A stretch of DNA of 64,000 nt from Cylindrospermum sp. NIES-4074 (lineage in GTDB: Bacteria; Cyanobacteriota; Cyanobacteriia; Cyanobacteriales; Nostocaceae), in the NCBI GenBank assembly GCA_003994795.1, contig AP018269.1, positions 6,736,148 to 6,800,147 on the forward strand. The letters are read 5' to 3'. Below, in pieces: positions 43,739-52,746 of this stretch. Made by a program: the position numbers and the translations under genes. A model generated the notes under the pieces. It did not search any database. It had not been told where the DNA came from and saw only the letters and a program-made list of their open reading frames with translations. Numbering within the stretch: position 1 is the stretch's first letter; every line of letters begins with the position of its first letter.

Positions 43739-46700
43739 TTAAAACCGTCTTTCAAACTCAACAACTGCACGACTGTCATCATTTAAATTTGTGGAAGCAC
43801 GCAGACGAATTTCATCGTTTATCCGATAATTAACACCCCACTGGAAGGGGTCATTTGCTGTTAAAATCTTGATGCTTGAAACAGAGATTTTAGAAGAAAT
43901 ATCGATTCCAGCCTCTAATGCCAATTCCAAACTAGAACCGTTTCTTCCTGCTTCGGGATTGTCAGAAATAATAGTAGGAAATAACCGCAGTTCACTTAAG
44001 CCAATGGCACTACCAATCTGGTTAAAAGTTCCTTGAAAATTGTTGAACACAGCGGAACCAGCGATATTAATTAAACCCAAGGTACTATCACCACGTCCTT
44101 GGGTATCCACAAACCCACCACCCAATAAAGCGACAATTTCTGTTTGACTGCGTGCTGGACTGCTTTTTAGTTCTAGATTCTCGTTAATTTTGCTAGCGGG
44201 GCCTTTAACAGTTGCTTCGACTCGCACACCCTCTAAAGATGCTAATCCCGTGGAAATTTGTCTGCTGAAATCACTACTTTGATTTACATCCAATACTTTG
44301 GCAAATAGCCGAATATCTAAGTTAGGATCACGGGGTTGGCTGGCTCTAAAAGTTGCGGTTTGTTTATAGCCAGGAGCTAGGTTAAATTGGGTTGTAAATA
44401 AATTCACTCCACCTTGAGTTAACTTGATAGTTCCTTCGGGTATAGGATCACTCAAGGAGCCATTAACGATGAGGTCGCCAGTTGCTTGGAAGTTGAGAAT
44501 TGGGGGTCGGGATATTTTGACTTTTTTGCCTAAAGATATTGCTAGATTATTCAACTTGGTGATCCCATTACCAACATTCCCACTGGCTTTATTTTGCTTA
44601 TTGGCTGTTGAGGGTGATAAATCAAGACTACTACCACTAGATTGATTTGGGGTGCTAGATTCTGACAACAATACTTGACCATCAAACAAATTGATGTTAC
44701 CGCCAATTGTCGGGTTAAGAACAGAACCAATAATTTGTAATTTGCCGCTAGCCCCACCTTGGTACAATCCTTTGAGATTCAAGGTTAATTGATCGAGATT
44801 AACGGTGAGGGGATTATCTAATTTTGTCTCTTGGTTGAAGATGGGAATTGCCCCAGCAACTTCTACCTTACCCCGGCTAAATCTACCTTGGAGAGTTTCT
44901 ACTAAGATGCGATCAAAATCAAATTGTACCTTAGCTGTGACACGTCTCAGCTTTCCTGGTAGAGCCTGAGCAGAAAAAGTGGCATTATTGACAGTAGCAA
45001 CCCCATTAACTAGGGGCTGCTCTCTAGTCCCCCGAACTTTGATATCAACTTCTCCTTCACCTTTCTCAAAGACCACTTGGTTAGTTAACAAGTTTAATAA
45101 TGCTAATCCCTCATTTTTTACCTTGAGATCCAAACTAATTTGATTGTTGTCTGGTTCTATGAGAGCGAAAGGTAATTTATAAGGGATGCTGCCATTAATG
45201 TTTACAGGTTCTGGCCCGGCAGCTAAAATGGTACTGCCAAAGTTTAAGCGTCCATCGGCATAACTAAAACCTGCTATAGCTGACTCTACTTTCTTTTGAT
45301 TGAGTGTTCCTTCTTTGATTTGTAATTCCCCTCTGGCTTGGGGATTGGCAATACTACCTGCTAAACTGGCTGTGCCGTTGAGATTACCGGAAATCCCCAC
45401 TGGCAAGTTGACAAAATTACTCAATGCCTGTATTGGGAAATTCTCAACTCGCAACTGGCCGGATTGTTCCTGTCCACCAACATTACCCGTGAAAGCAATC
45501 AGCCGATTCTCAGCTTCAATGCGTAAAGGCTGCAATCTTAAAACACCTTTTTCAAAGCTGCCTTCGGCAATTATTTTGTCAGCACGATAAAAACGATTTG
45601 GTTCTGCCTCTTTACCCCAAGCAAAGTTTTGACCGTTCAAATCAAATTGCACAGCAGGCCCGTTGGCTGTGGCAGTATCTAGGGATATTTCCCCATTGAA
45701 AGTCCCTTTTAAGTCTGTCAAATCTGGGATGGGTTTAGATGCTAGCCGCTTTTGTTCTTGAGTTGCTAGGATGGCATCAATTTCATAAAGGCGCTGAATT
45801 TGGGCGAGTAAGGTCTGTTGCGGCAAGCCTTGGGGCTTGGTGGTCAAATCGGCTGCTGTGCCGTAATTTGGGGCTGTTAAACCGCGTTGTAGGTCTTGGA
45901 TTTCAAATATCTGTGCTGCTGTCAGCAGGTCTTGAATATTCCCTTGGGCGATGTTAATTTTCCCTTGTATTTGGGGAACTGTGGCGGTTTGGCGGATATT
46001 ACCAGCGAAGGCGTAACGACTGTCACCTTTAACAAATTCGCTATTGGCGAAGTTGGCTGTACCATTGTTGTAGCGGAACTGAGTGCTAAAACGATCGCCT
46101 TTTATTCTGCCAATTTCTGGATTTGCGATCGCTAAATTCCCGTTAGCTGCTAATGTCTGCTGATTAACCTGAATATCTCCTGTTAACAATCCAGATACCG
46201 CACCGCTACCCAAGGCGGTTTTGACTGGCAAATTCAAATTTAATACTTTTAAGGGGAAATTAGCGACTTTGATAGCCCAATCATCCTTTTGCGCTTGACC
46301 TGTGGCTAATGCGTCTTGCCACTGCACCAGGAAAGATTGGGGACGATTATTTGTGTCTAGGTTAAAGGCGAGGCGATCGCGTTTCCCGGCTAAATCTAAA
46401 TTTAAACCACTGCCTTGCACTAAAGCAATATTGCCAGTTAACAACGGCTCAAATGCTACGCCCTTGACGGCAAAATCTCGCAAACCCAGCCTACCAGCCA
46501 CATTGGGCAATGGTAGTTTACCACTAACTAAACCGCTAAAATCCACTTTCCCCGCCACACCAAAGGCACTGGGAAGCTTAACGGGTAACTGTTGCAGATT
46601 GTAATTCTGCGCTTCGACGCTGAGATTTAACTGGGTAATTTCTGGGATGCCTGCTTTTTGAGCATTGGCTAATATATAACCGCTAGCGTTTAAATTGGTG

Positions 46701-49432
46701 CTACTAACCTTTTCTAAAGTTAGTTTTTGACCATTCCAAGCGATCGCTGCATTTATGGGTGATTGCAGACCAGGTACACCTTGGCTTAACTGCAAATTCC
46801 CACTAGCTTGGATATCGGCTAATCTAGCAGATCCCAAAATACCAGCTAATTGTAGTTTACCACCCAACAGACCTTGTAACTGTCGATTAAAGCGATTTAA
46901 TTGCACACCCGCACCATCCACTACAGCTTGGTAGCGACCATCAGCGAGTTGGATATTCGAGGCTGTAACTGTACCCCCAGCCACCTTTAACTGTGCCTGT
47001 CCCGTAGCTTGGATAGATTGCAGATTTGGTGACTTAACAGACCCAGCCACATTAAATGTACCTGCTAATCCCCCTTGAAACTGGGGTGGTACTGCTGCCA
47101 ATCTTTGCAAAGGCACATTATTAACTTGAACTTTGCCTTGGTAGCGACCATCAGCAAGTTGAATATTTGAGGCTGTAACTGTACCCCCACCGACCTTTAA
47201 CTGTGCCTGTCCCGTAGCTTGGATAGATTGCAGATTTGAAGATTCAGCAGATCCCGCCACCTTGAATGTACCAGCTAAATTTCCCTGAAGTTGAGGTGGT
47301 ACTGTTGCCAACTGCTGCAAGGGCACGTTATTGGCTTGGACTTGGGCTTGATAGCGACCATTAACCAGTTCGATATTAGTAGCTGTAACTGTCCCACCAC
47401 CAACTGCTAGGCGTCCTTGACCAGTGGCATATAGGGATTTAAGGCTGATATTCTCGGTGTTACCTAAGATTTGGAATGTACCCGCCAAAGGCCCCTGTAA
47501 AACTGGGGGAGATTGTTTGAATATTTGCCCTAGCCGCACACCATTAGCTACCAATTCGGCGGCAAAGTTTTTGTCTTTTAGCTGGACTTTAGAAATGGCA
47601 ACTGTACCGCCGGCAATTTGCACACCTGCATTTTCTGTGCGAATTGTCAATAATTTAAATGGGGCTGTGGTTCCTGATAAAATCAGACGACCATTAAACT
47701 GCGAACCCGCCAAAGAGATATTTTGCAGTTGCTTCTTGTCTACGAAGGGTGTTATGGGTATAGCAGAAGCTTGAGCGACAGCTTGCCAGCGTTCATCAGC
47801 ATATCTACCAAAAGCTTGCACCACGCCACCACCAACATTTGCCACCACATTACGGAAGAAAACGGTGCGGTCTGAGGTAATGATAGTTTCACCACTAGCG
47901 GCGTACATTGCCCCTGGTGCTTGCCATTTTACTAAAGTTTGGATATTGTTACCTGGGCCAGTGAGTTGACCTGTAGCGGAGACGGTGCCAATTTGGAATG
48001 AGGTTGAGGGGTTATAGATTTTAGCGATCGCATCCCCTGGCAAATTATCCGCCGTAAAATTAAAATTCAATTGGGGAACTTTACCAAGTTTGATTGCACC
48101 AGCACCCTTGACCGCCCCACCTACTGTAGGTTTGCCTTGAATATCTTTGAAGCTAATTAAAGCAGCACTAGGCGCAAACTCAAACTTAGCACTGACACTC
48201 TGAAAATCAACTTTGTCAATTCGGGCAGTTTTGAGGGTGGTAACACTACCTAAAAGAACTGGTTGTGCAAGCGCCCCCACAATCTGCACATCTGCTTTAG
48301 CTTGCCCGATGATAGGTACAGGTAGTTTGACTTTGAGTGTTTCCGCAGCATTTACCACACTCACTGCATTTACACGCGCTGCCAAATTAAACCCAGCTAC
48401 TCTGTCAATGATGCCTGAAGCGACTAAAGGGATTTTGCCATAGTTGCTAGTTATCTTATCTAGCTCTATTTTCATTCCCTGGAAGCGGATATTGCCTTGG
48501 GTATTGCCCAACACTTGGGGTACACGGGGCACTTGCAGCGTCACCCCTTGTAAAGTAGCACTGCCGTCTAATAAAGTCTGCTGGTCTGGTATGAGTTGAA
48601 TTTGCACATCACCATTCACTCGACCCTGATTTAAGGTCAGCGGTAACTTAATCAAGCGGGTAATATCTGCCGCTAGTAAGCCTTGCGTTTGCAGCTTTAA
48701 ATTGCCATCTAGAACCTTATTTGGGCGTAAATCTCCCTGAATGGCAATATTGCCCCCGCTATCTGCTTGACCACCTAAATCCAACCTAATCAACTTGTTA
48801 TTATTTAGCAGTTGAGCAGTACCATTAAGCTGCGAAAATGCCACAGAGGATACTGCCCCTTGTCCCCCTTGTCCCCCTTGTCCCCCTTGTCCCCCTGCTC
48901 CCCCTTCCCTCTTATTGGGTAACAGCAATAACCTGCCATTGCGGAAGCGCAGTTTATCTAAATCGGTTTTAATTAATCCGCTTTTACCAGGTGGCGCTAT
49001 GGTAGTGGTAATCCAGCGTCCTTGATTATCTTGTTCAATGTAAACATCTGGGTTGACTAAAGTCACATCTAGCTTTAGTTGGCGGTTAAAAATTAACTGC
49101 CACGGGTCAAAACCCGCTTCTACTGACTCAATATTTGCTCGGTCTTTATCTGTCTCTGTTGCGGGGAGACTTGAAGCGGCAAACCGAACTCCTGTAAGGG
49201 AAAAATCTGTGACTGCTCCCAATTTTACTGGACGGTTAAGGGTGGTGGTTAAACTTGTTTGTGCTAATGGCGCTAACTCGTTTTGCACAAAAGTCCATAA
49301 CCGCCAAACCCCGGCGATAATTCCCACCAGTAACAGTCCGCCTAAGGTCATGCTACCGCGACTCAATATCATGAACCAAAAACGCTTGCGGGCGGAGGCA
49401 GAGGAACGAGAATTATTGGGAGAGTTAGTCAT
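43739..49432 (-). CDS. TamB-like translocation/assembly-module protein (DUF490)
   Basis: A 1,897-residue envelope-spanning protein of the TamB/YhdP-like bridge family, which forms a long beta-groove thought to move lipids or help insert outer-membrane proteins. An N-terminal signal anchor (about 24-47, with LGGLLLVGIIAGVWRLW) is followed by repetitive beta-strand sequence. The C-terminal ~350 residues carry the TamB/DUF490 domain (ATVKGPASKINENLELKSSP, then QTEIVALLGGGF) and end in FERRF, a C-terminal aromatic as in beta-barrel-linked proteins. Two peculiarities: a GGQ repeat near residue 185 coded by a CCCCCTTGT minisatellite, and three near-identical ~75-residue blocks around residues 670-890. 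No TamA/Omp85 gene is adjacent. Confidence 0.9.
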   Translation of the reverse strand: MTNSPNNSRSSASARKRFWFMILSRGSMTLGGLLLVGIIAGVWRLWTFVQNELAPLAQTSLTTTLNRPVKLGAVTDFSLTGVRFAASSLPATETDKDRANIESVEAGFDPWQLIFNRQLKLDVTLVNPDVYIEQDNQGRWITTTIAPPGKSGLIKTDLDKLRFRNGRLLLLPNKREGGAGGQGGQGGQGGQGAVSSVAFSQLNGTAQLLNNNKLIRLDLGGQADSGGNIAIQGDLRPNKVLDGNLKLQTQGLLAADITRLIKLPLTLNQGRVNGDVQIQLIPDQQTLLDGSATLQGVTLQVPRVPQVLGNTQGNIRFQGMKIELDKITSNYGKIPLVASGIIDRVAGFNLAARVNAVSVVNAAETLKVKLPVPIIGQAKADVQIVGALAQPVLLGSVTTLKTARIDKVDFQSVSAKFEFAPSAALISFKDIQGKPTVGGAVKGAGAIKLGKVPQLNFNFTADNLPGDAIAKIYNPSTSFQIGTVSATGQLTGPGNNIQTLVKWQAPGAMYAASGETIITSDRTVFFRNVVANVGGGVVQAFGRYADERWQAVAQASAIPITPFVDKKQLQNISLAGSQFNGRLILSGTTAPFKLLTIRTENAGVQIAGGTVAISKVQLKDKNFAAELVANGVRLGQIFKQSPPVLQGPLAGTFQILGNTENISLKSLYATGQGRLAVGGGTVTATNIELVNGRYQAQVQANNVPLQQLATVPPQLQGNLAGTFKVAGSAESSNLQSIQATGQAQLKVGGGTVTASNIQLADGRYQGKVQVNNVPLQRLAAVPPQFQGGLAGTFNVAGSVKSPNLQSIQATGQAQLKVAGGTVTASNIQLADGRYQAVVDGAGVQLNRFNRQLQGLLGGKLQLAGILGSARLADIQASGNLQLSQGVPGLQSPINAAIAWNGQKLTLEKVSSTNLNASGYILANAQKAGIPEITQLNLSVEAQNYNLQQLPVKLPSAFGVAGKVDFSGLVSGKLPLPNVAGRLGLRDFAVKGVAFEPLLTGNIALVQGSGLNLDLAGKRDRLAFNLDTNNRPQSFLVQWQDALATGQAQKDDWAIKVANFPLKVLNLNLPVKTALGSGAVSGLLTGDIQVNQQTLAANGNLAIANPEIGRIKGDRFSTQFRYNNGTANFANSEFVKGDSRYAFAGNIRQTATVPQIQGKINIAQGNIQDLLTAAQIFEIQDLQRGLTAPNYGTAADLTTKPQGLPQQTLLAQIQRLYEIDAILATQEQKRLASKPIPDLTDLKGTFNGEISLDTATANGPAVQFDLNGQNFAWGKEAEPNRFYRADKIIAEGSFEKGVLRLQPLRIEAENRLIAFTGNVGGQEQSGQLRVENFPIQALSNFVNLPVGISGNLNGTASLAGSIANPQARGELQIKEGTLNQKKVESAIAGFSYADGRLNFGSTILAAGPEPVNINGSIPYKLPFALIEPDNNQISLDLKVKNEGLALLNLLTNQVVFEKGEGEVDIKVRGTREQPLVNGVATVNNATFSAQALPGKLRRVTAKVQFDFDRILVETLQGRFSRGKVEVAGAIPIFNQETKLDNPLTVNLDQLTLNLKGLYQGGASGKLQIIGSVLNPTIGGNINLFDGQVLLSESSTPNQSSGSSLDLSPSTANKQNKASGNVGNGITKLNNLAISLGKKVKISRPPILNFQATGDLIVNGSLSDPIPEGTIKLTQGGVNLFTTQFNLAPGYKQTATFRASQPRDPNLDIRLFAKVLDVNQSSDFSRQISTGLASLEGVRVEATVKGPASKINENLELKSSPARSQTEIVALLGGGFVDTQGRGDSTLGLINIAGSAVFNNFQGTFNQIGSAIGLSELRLFPTIISDNPEAGRNGSSLELALEAGIDISSKISVSSIKILTANDPFQWGVNYRINDEIRLRASTNLNDDSRAVVEFERRF
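48856..48908 (-). repeat. CCCCCTTGT coding minisatellite in the tamB-like gene
   Basis: About four to five tandem 9-mers of CCCCCTTGT type encode a GGQ run on the minus strand. Length change by threes of bases keeps the frame, so copy number can vary. Confidence 0.85.
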
Positions 49433-49542
49433 TGGCTTACACCCTTTAACTGCCTGATATGTTTGGCAGATTGCTAGTACTAACTGGCACGCTATTCCAC
49501 TATGCCACTTCCAGGATACAAACGGGTGGATTCAGGGAAAAT

Positions 49543-49612
49543 TGCTGGGGTGTGGGGGGTGTGGGGAGAGGGGGGAGTGTGGGGAGTGTGGGGGGTGTGG
49601 GGAGAGGGGGGT
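49543..49612. repeat. G-rich GTGTGGGG-type repeat upstream of DUF3110 gene
   Basis: Irregular repeats of GGGGTGTGGGG and GAGGGGGG with many runs of four or more G on the plus strand, in the gap between the divergent tamB-like and DUF3110 genes. It has quadruplex-forming potential. Confidence 0.8.
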
Positions 49613-49760
49613 GATTTAGAATTATTTTGGATTCCTAGAGTTCAATTCCTCATCCAAAATCTAAAATCTTGTTAGAGCTTTGGTCAGCCGCAACCCCGGA
49701 AAGTTGCCTTGGCAGACTACTAGAACTTTAATAATAAGAGACATCAGAAGAAAAAGAAAG

Positions 49761-50189
49761 ATGATTACACCCATGCGTGTTTTTGTATTAATTTTCAATG
49801 CTGGCACTGATAATGAGGGCATTCATACTATTCGGGTAGGCGATCGCGATACAATTCTGATGTTTGAGTCAGAAGACGACGCCACCCGCTATGCCCTCAT
49901 GTTAGAAGCTCAGGATTTCCTCACCCCTACAATAGAAGCGATGGATGCTGAAGAAATCAAGGGATTTTGCGAGGATGCTGGTCATGATTGGAAAATTGTG
50001 CCAGCAAATAGCAATATAGTTATCACTCCCCCTGAAATTAACTTGCAAGAAACTGACTGGCGACCAGATGAGGATCAGGAAGATACTGATGAGGAAACCT
50101 ACCGCCCCGACCCAGAAACCACCACAGAACCGGAATTACCTAATCCTGAGCTAGATAGAATACGTCGTCAACTAGAAGGACTATTGTAG
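49761..50189 (+). CDS. DUF3110 protein
   Basis: A ~142-residue soluble protein of a family confined, as far as I know, to cyanobacteria and plastids. The conserved part MRVFVLIFNAGTDNEGIHTI continues to FESEDDATRYALMLEAQDF and EIKGFCEDAGHDWKIVP. The C-terminal ~45 residues are strongly acidic (DWRPDEDQEDTDEETYRPD). The ATG at 49761 follows AAGAAAG; an ATG at 49773 (MRVFV) is the other choice, and the TTG at 49680 is unlikely. Function unknown. Confidence 0.85.
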   Translation: MITPMRVFVLIFNAGTDNEGIHTIRVGDRDTILMFESEDDATRYALMLEAQDFLTPTIEAMDAEEIKGFCEDAGHDWKIVPANSNIVITPPEINLQETDWRPDEDQEDTDEETYRPDPETTTEPELPNPELDRIRRQLEGLL

Positions 50190-50227
50190 TTAGAGTAATC
50201 CACTTTCATAAATTATCCCGTAGAGCG

Positions 50228-50261
50228 GGCGTCTCGCCTGCTCCCAAACAGGCGAGACGCC
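50228..50261 (+). terminator. Strong hairpin after the DUF3110 gene
   Basis: Perfect 13-bp stem GGCGTCTCGCCTG/CAGGCGAGACGCC with an 8-nt loop, followed by TGTTCTAC. It belongs to the same repeat family as 25121-25141 and 51423-51443. Confidence 0.6.
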
Positions 50262-50321
50262 TGTTCTACAAAATATTTGGGATACTTTTGAAGTTGTATC
50301 AGTTAAGGCGAAGGAATCTTT

Positions 50322-50356
50322 ACCCTCACACCCTACACCTCACACCCCACACCCCT
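50322..50356. repeat. CCCTACA/CCCCACA heptamer-like array before murQ
   Basis: Five to six imperfect units (CCCTCACA, CCCTACA, CCTCACA, CCCCACA, CCCCT) end about 22 bp before the murQ ATG. Confidence 0.8.
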
Positions 50357-50378
50357 CTTAAAAAAGACAAAGGAAAAA

Positions 50379-51302
50379 ATGACCAACTTGCAGGAACGCG
50401 GACACCTTCTCACGGAGCAAGTCAATCCTCATAGTCTTAATTTAGACAAACTCAGTTCTCTGGAATTGGTGGAGCTATTTAATACCGAAGACCTCAAGGC
50501 TGTGGCGGCGGTTGCGGCGGCTAAAACTCAGTTGGCTAAAGCCATTGATAGCACCGCAGAACGTTTGCAACAAGGAGGACGCTTATTTTATATTGGTGCA
50601 GGGACTAGTGGGAGATTAGGAGTGTTAGATGCTGCTGAATGTCCACCTACTTTTTGCACACCCCCAGAGTTGGTACAGGGGATAATTGCTGGTGGTGCTG
50701 GCGCTTTAGTACGCAGTTCTGAGGATTTAGAAGACCGTTCTGAAGATGGAGCAGCTGCGATCGCACAACGCCATATTACCCAATTAGATGTTGTCGTGGG
50801 TATTACCGCCGGCGGAACAACGCCTTTTGTTCACGGTGCCCTCAACGCCGCCCGTCAACGGGGAGCTATCACTATTTTTATTGCTTGTGTGCCTGCTGAA
50901 CAAGTCAGCGCTGATGCTGATATTGACATTCGCTTGTTAACTGGCCCAGAAATACTCGCTGGTTCCACACGCCTAAAAGCTGGTACAGTCACCAAACTAG
51001 CTTTAAATATCCTGTCTACTGGGGTGATGGTCAAGCTAGGCAAAGTTTATGGTAATCGCATGGTAGATGTCGCCGTCACAAACCAAAAATTACGCGATCG
51101 CGCTTTGCGAATTTTACAAGACCTCACAGGCTTAAGTCGAGAAGCTGCCGGTTTCCTACTAGAACGCAGTGGTAAGTGGGTCAAGCTAGCACTGTTAATG
51201 CACTGGACTGGTTTAGAAAAAGAAGCAGGTGAAAAGCTTCTAACAGCGCACCATAGCAATCTCCGAGCAGCTGTTGCTGACTACAAAAAAGAAGAAGTGT
51301 AA
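50379..51302 (+). CDS. murQ: N-acetylmuramic acid 6-phosphate etherase MurQ
   Basis: A cytosolic SIS-domain lyase (307 residues) that cleaves the lactyl ether of MurNAc-6-phosphate to give GlcNAc-6-phosphate and D-lactate in cell-wall recycling. The family signature RLFYIGAGTSGRLGVLDAAE (about 68-87), then CPPTFCTPPELV, is exact, with the catalytic Glu in this loop; GITAGGTTPFVHGAL and LTGPEILAGSTRLKAGT follow. The ATG lies 7 bp after AAAGGA. It complements murF (628) in wall metabolism, but no sugar kinase for MurNAc is adjacent. Confidence 0.96.
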   Translation: MTNLQERGHLLTEQVNPHSLNLDKLSSLELVELFNTEDLKAVAAVAAAKTQLAKAIDSTAERLQQGGRLFYIGAGTSGRLGVLDAAECPPTFCTPPELVQGIIAGGAGALVRSSEDLEDRSEDGAAAIAQRHITQLDVVVGITAGGTTPFVHGALNAARQRGAITIFIACVPAEQVSADADIDIRLLTGPEILAGSTRLKAGTVTKLALNILSTGVMVKLGKVYGNRMVDVAVTNQKLRDRALRILQDLTGLSREAAGFLLERSGKWVKLALLMHWTGLEKEAGEKLLTAHHSNLRAAVADYKKEEV

Positions 51303-51307
51303 TAACA

Positions 51308-51332
51308 GGGTGTGGGGTGTGGGGTGTGGGGG
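51308..51332. repeat. GTGTGGG heptamers after murQ
   Basis: Three to four GGTGTGG heptamers directly follow the murQ stop. It is the complement of the type found before murQ and ackA. Confidence 0.8.
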
Positions 51333-51422
51333 AAAAAGCTTCGTCACCTTTACCTCAAAGGGCAGAGCAACTTAATTAATTAAGAGTGTTCCAATTAAAA
51401 AAAGCCTACCAAATATTTTGTA

Positions 51423-51443
51423 GAACAGGCGAGACGCCTGTTC
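51423..51443. terminator. GAACAGGCG hairpin between murQ and ackA
   Basis: GAACAGGCG/CGCCTGTTC with a 3-nt loop (AGA). Related to the hairpins at 25121 and 50228. Confidence 0.5.
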
Positions 51444-51461
51444 AGAAGCTGACGAGATACC

Positions 51462-51496
51462 GTACACACCACACCCTACACCCTACACCCACACCC
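51462..51496. repeat. ACACCCT heptamer-like array before ackA
   Basis: Imperfect CACACCA/CACCCTA units end just before the ackA start and leave no clear Shine-Dalgarno. Confidence 0.8.
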
Positions 51497-51507
51497 GAAA
51501 CTAAGTT

Positions 51508-52725
51508 ATGAAAATACTTGTATTAAATGCCGGTTCTAGTAGTCAAAAAAGTTGTCTGTATGAAATCACAGATGAAGCGCTGCCAAACCAAGCACTCCAG
51601 CCCCTTTGGGAAGGGAAAGTCACCTGGACACAAGACCGGGGTGGGGCAGAAATTGAAGTAAAGACTGCTACAGGCGAAACCCTGCAAGAAACAATTTATG
51701 GCGACTCCCGACAGGCACACGTCGTCTATATGCTTTATACTCTCAGTCGGGGTAACACCAAAGTAATTAATCAACTGTCAGAAATCGATGTAGTGGGACA
51801 TCGTGTGGTACATGGTGGGCAAGATTATCAAGCTAGTGTGATAGTTACAGAAGATGTGAAAAAGGCGATCGCACATCTTGCTAATTTAGCCCCAGCACAT
51901 AATCCCCCTGCATTGGAAGGGATAGAAGCCATTGAGCAAAGCTTGGGAGAAATTACCCAAGTCGCAGTATTTGATACTGCGTTTCATGCCACTTTACCAG
52001 ATGCCGCCGCAATTTATCCCGGCCCCTATGAATGGGTAGAGCAAGGTATCCGTCGTTATGGATTTCATGGCATCAGTCACCAATACTGCTCTCAACGTGC
52101 GGCTCAAATCCTGGGTCGAGATTTAGCATCCCTGCGGTTAATTACCTGCCATTTGGGTAATGGTTGCTCTCTGGCGGCAATTAAAAATGGTATCAGTATT
52201 GACACGACTATGGGGTTTACAACCCTGGATGGCTTAATGATGGGTAGCCGTAGCGGCGCAATTGATCCAGGGATTTTAATTTATCTATTGCGACAATCTC
52301 ATTACTCTATTGAAGAGTTAGATAATGTGTTAAATAAATCTTCTGGACTCAGGGGAATTTCGGGTGTATCCAGCGATTTGCGCGAGGTGTTAGAAGCGAT
52401 CGCCGAAGGAAACCCTCGCGCTCAACTCGCATGGGATATCTACGTGCATCGCTTACAGGCTGGTATAGGTGCAATGCTTGCTAGTCTGGGGGGATTAGAT
52501 GCTTTAGTGTTCACCGCAGGTGTAGGTGAAAAATCTCCGGGAATCCGTCAAGCTGCTTGTGAAGCCTTTGGATTTTTGGGACTGAAACTAGACTTAGAGA
52601 AAAATCAGCAGCAGCCAGTTGATGAAGATATCGCTGCAAATGACTCAGCAGTCAGGGTTTTAGTCATCAAAACCCAAGAAGATTGGGCGATCGCTCAACA
52701 ATGTTGGCAATTATTGCAAAACTAA
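51508..52725 (+). CDS. ackA: Acetate kinase
   Basis: ATP:acetate phosphotransferase (405 residues) that interconverts acetate and acetyl phosphate, for acetate use or fermentation with Pta. Family motifs are complete: KILVLNAGSSSQKSCLYEI at the start, VVGHRVVHGGQDY, FDTAFHATLPDAAAIYPGPY, RRYGFHGISHQYCS, ITCHLGNGCSLAAIKNGISI, DTTMGFTTLDGLMMGSRSGA-IDPG and FTAGVGEKSPGIR. No pta gene is adjacent. The ATG at 51508 directly precedes the conserved N-terminus. Confidence 0.97.
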   Translation: MKILVLNAGSSSQKSCLYEITDEALPNQALQPLWEGKVTWTQDRGGAEIEVKTATGETLQETIYGDSRQAHVVYMLYTLSRGNTKVINQLSEIDVVGHRVVHGGQDYQASVIVTEDVKKAIAHLANLAPAHNPPALEGIEAIEQSLGEITQVAVFDTAFHATLPDAAAIYPGPYEWVEQGIRRYGFHGISHQYCSQRAAQILGRDLASLRLITCHLGNGCSLAAIKNGISIDTTMGFTTLDGLMMGSRSGAIDPGILIYLLRQSHYSIEELDNVLNKSSGLRGISGVSSDLREVLEAIAEGNPRAQLAWDIYVHRLQAGIGAMLASLGGLDALVFTAGVGEKSPGIRQAACEAFGFLGLKLDLEKNQQQPVDEDIAANDSAVRVLVIKTQEDWAIAQQCWQLLQN

Positions 52726-52746
52726 AATATAAATTCCCACTTAGCA

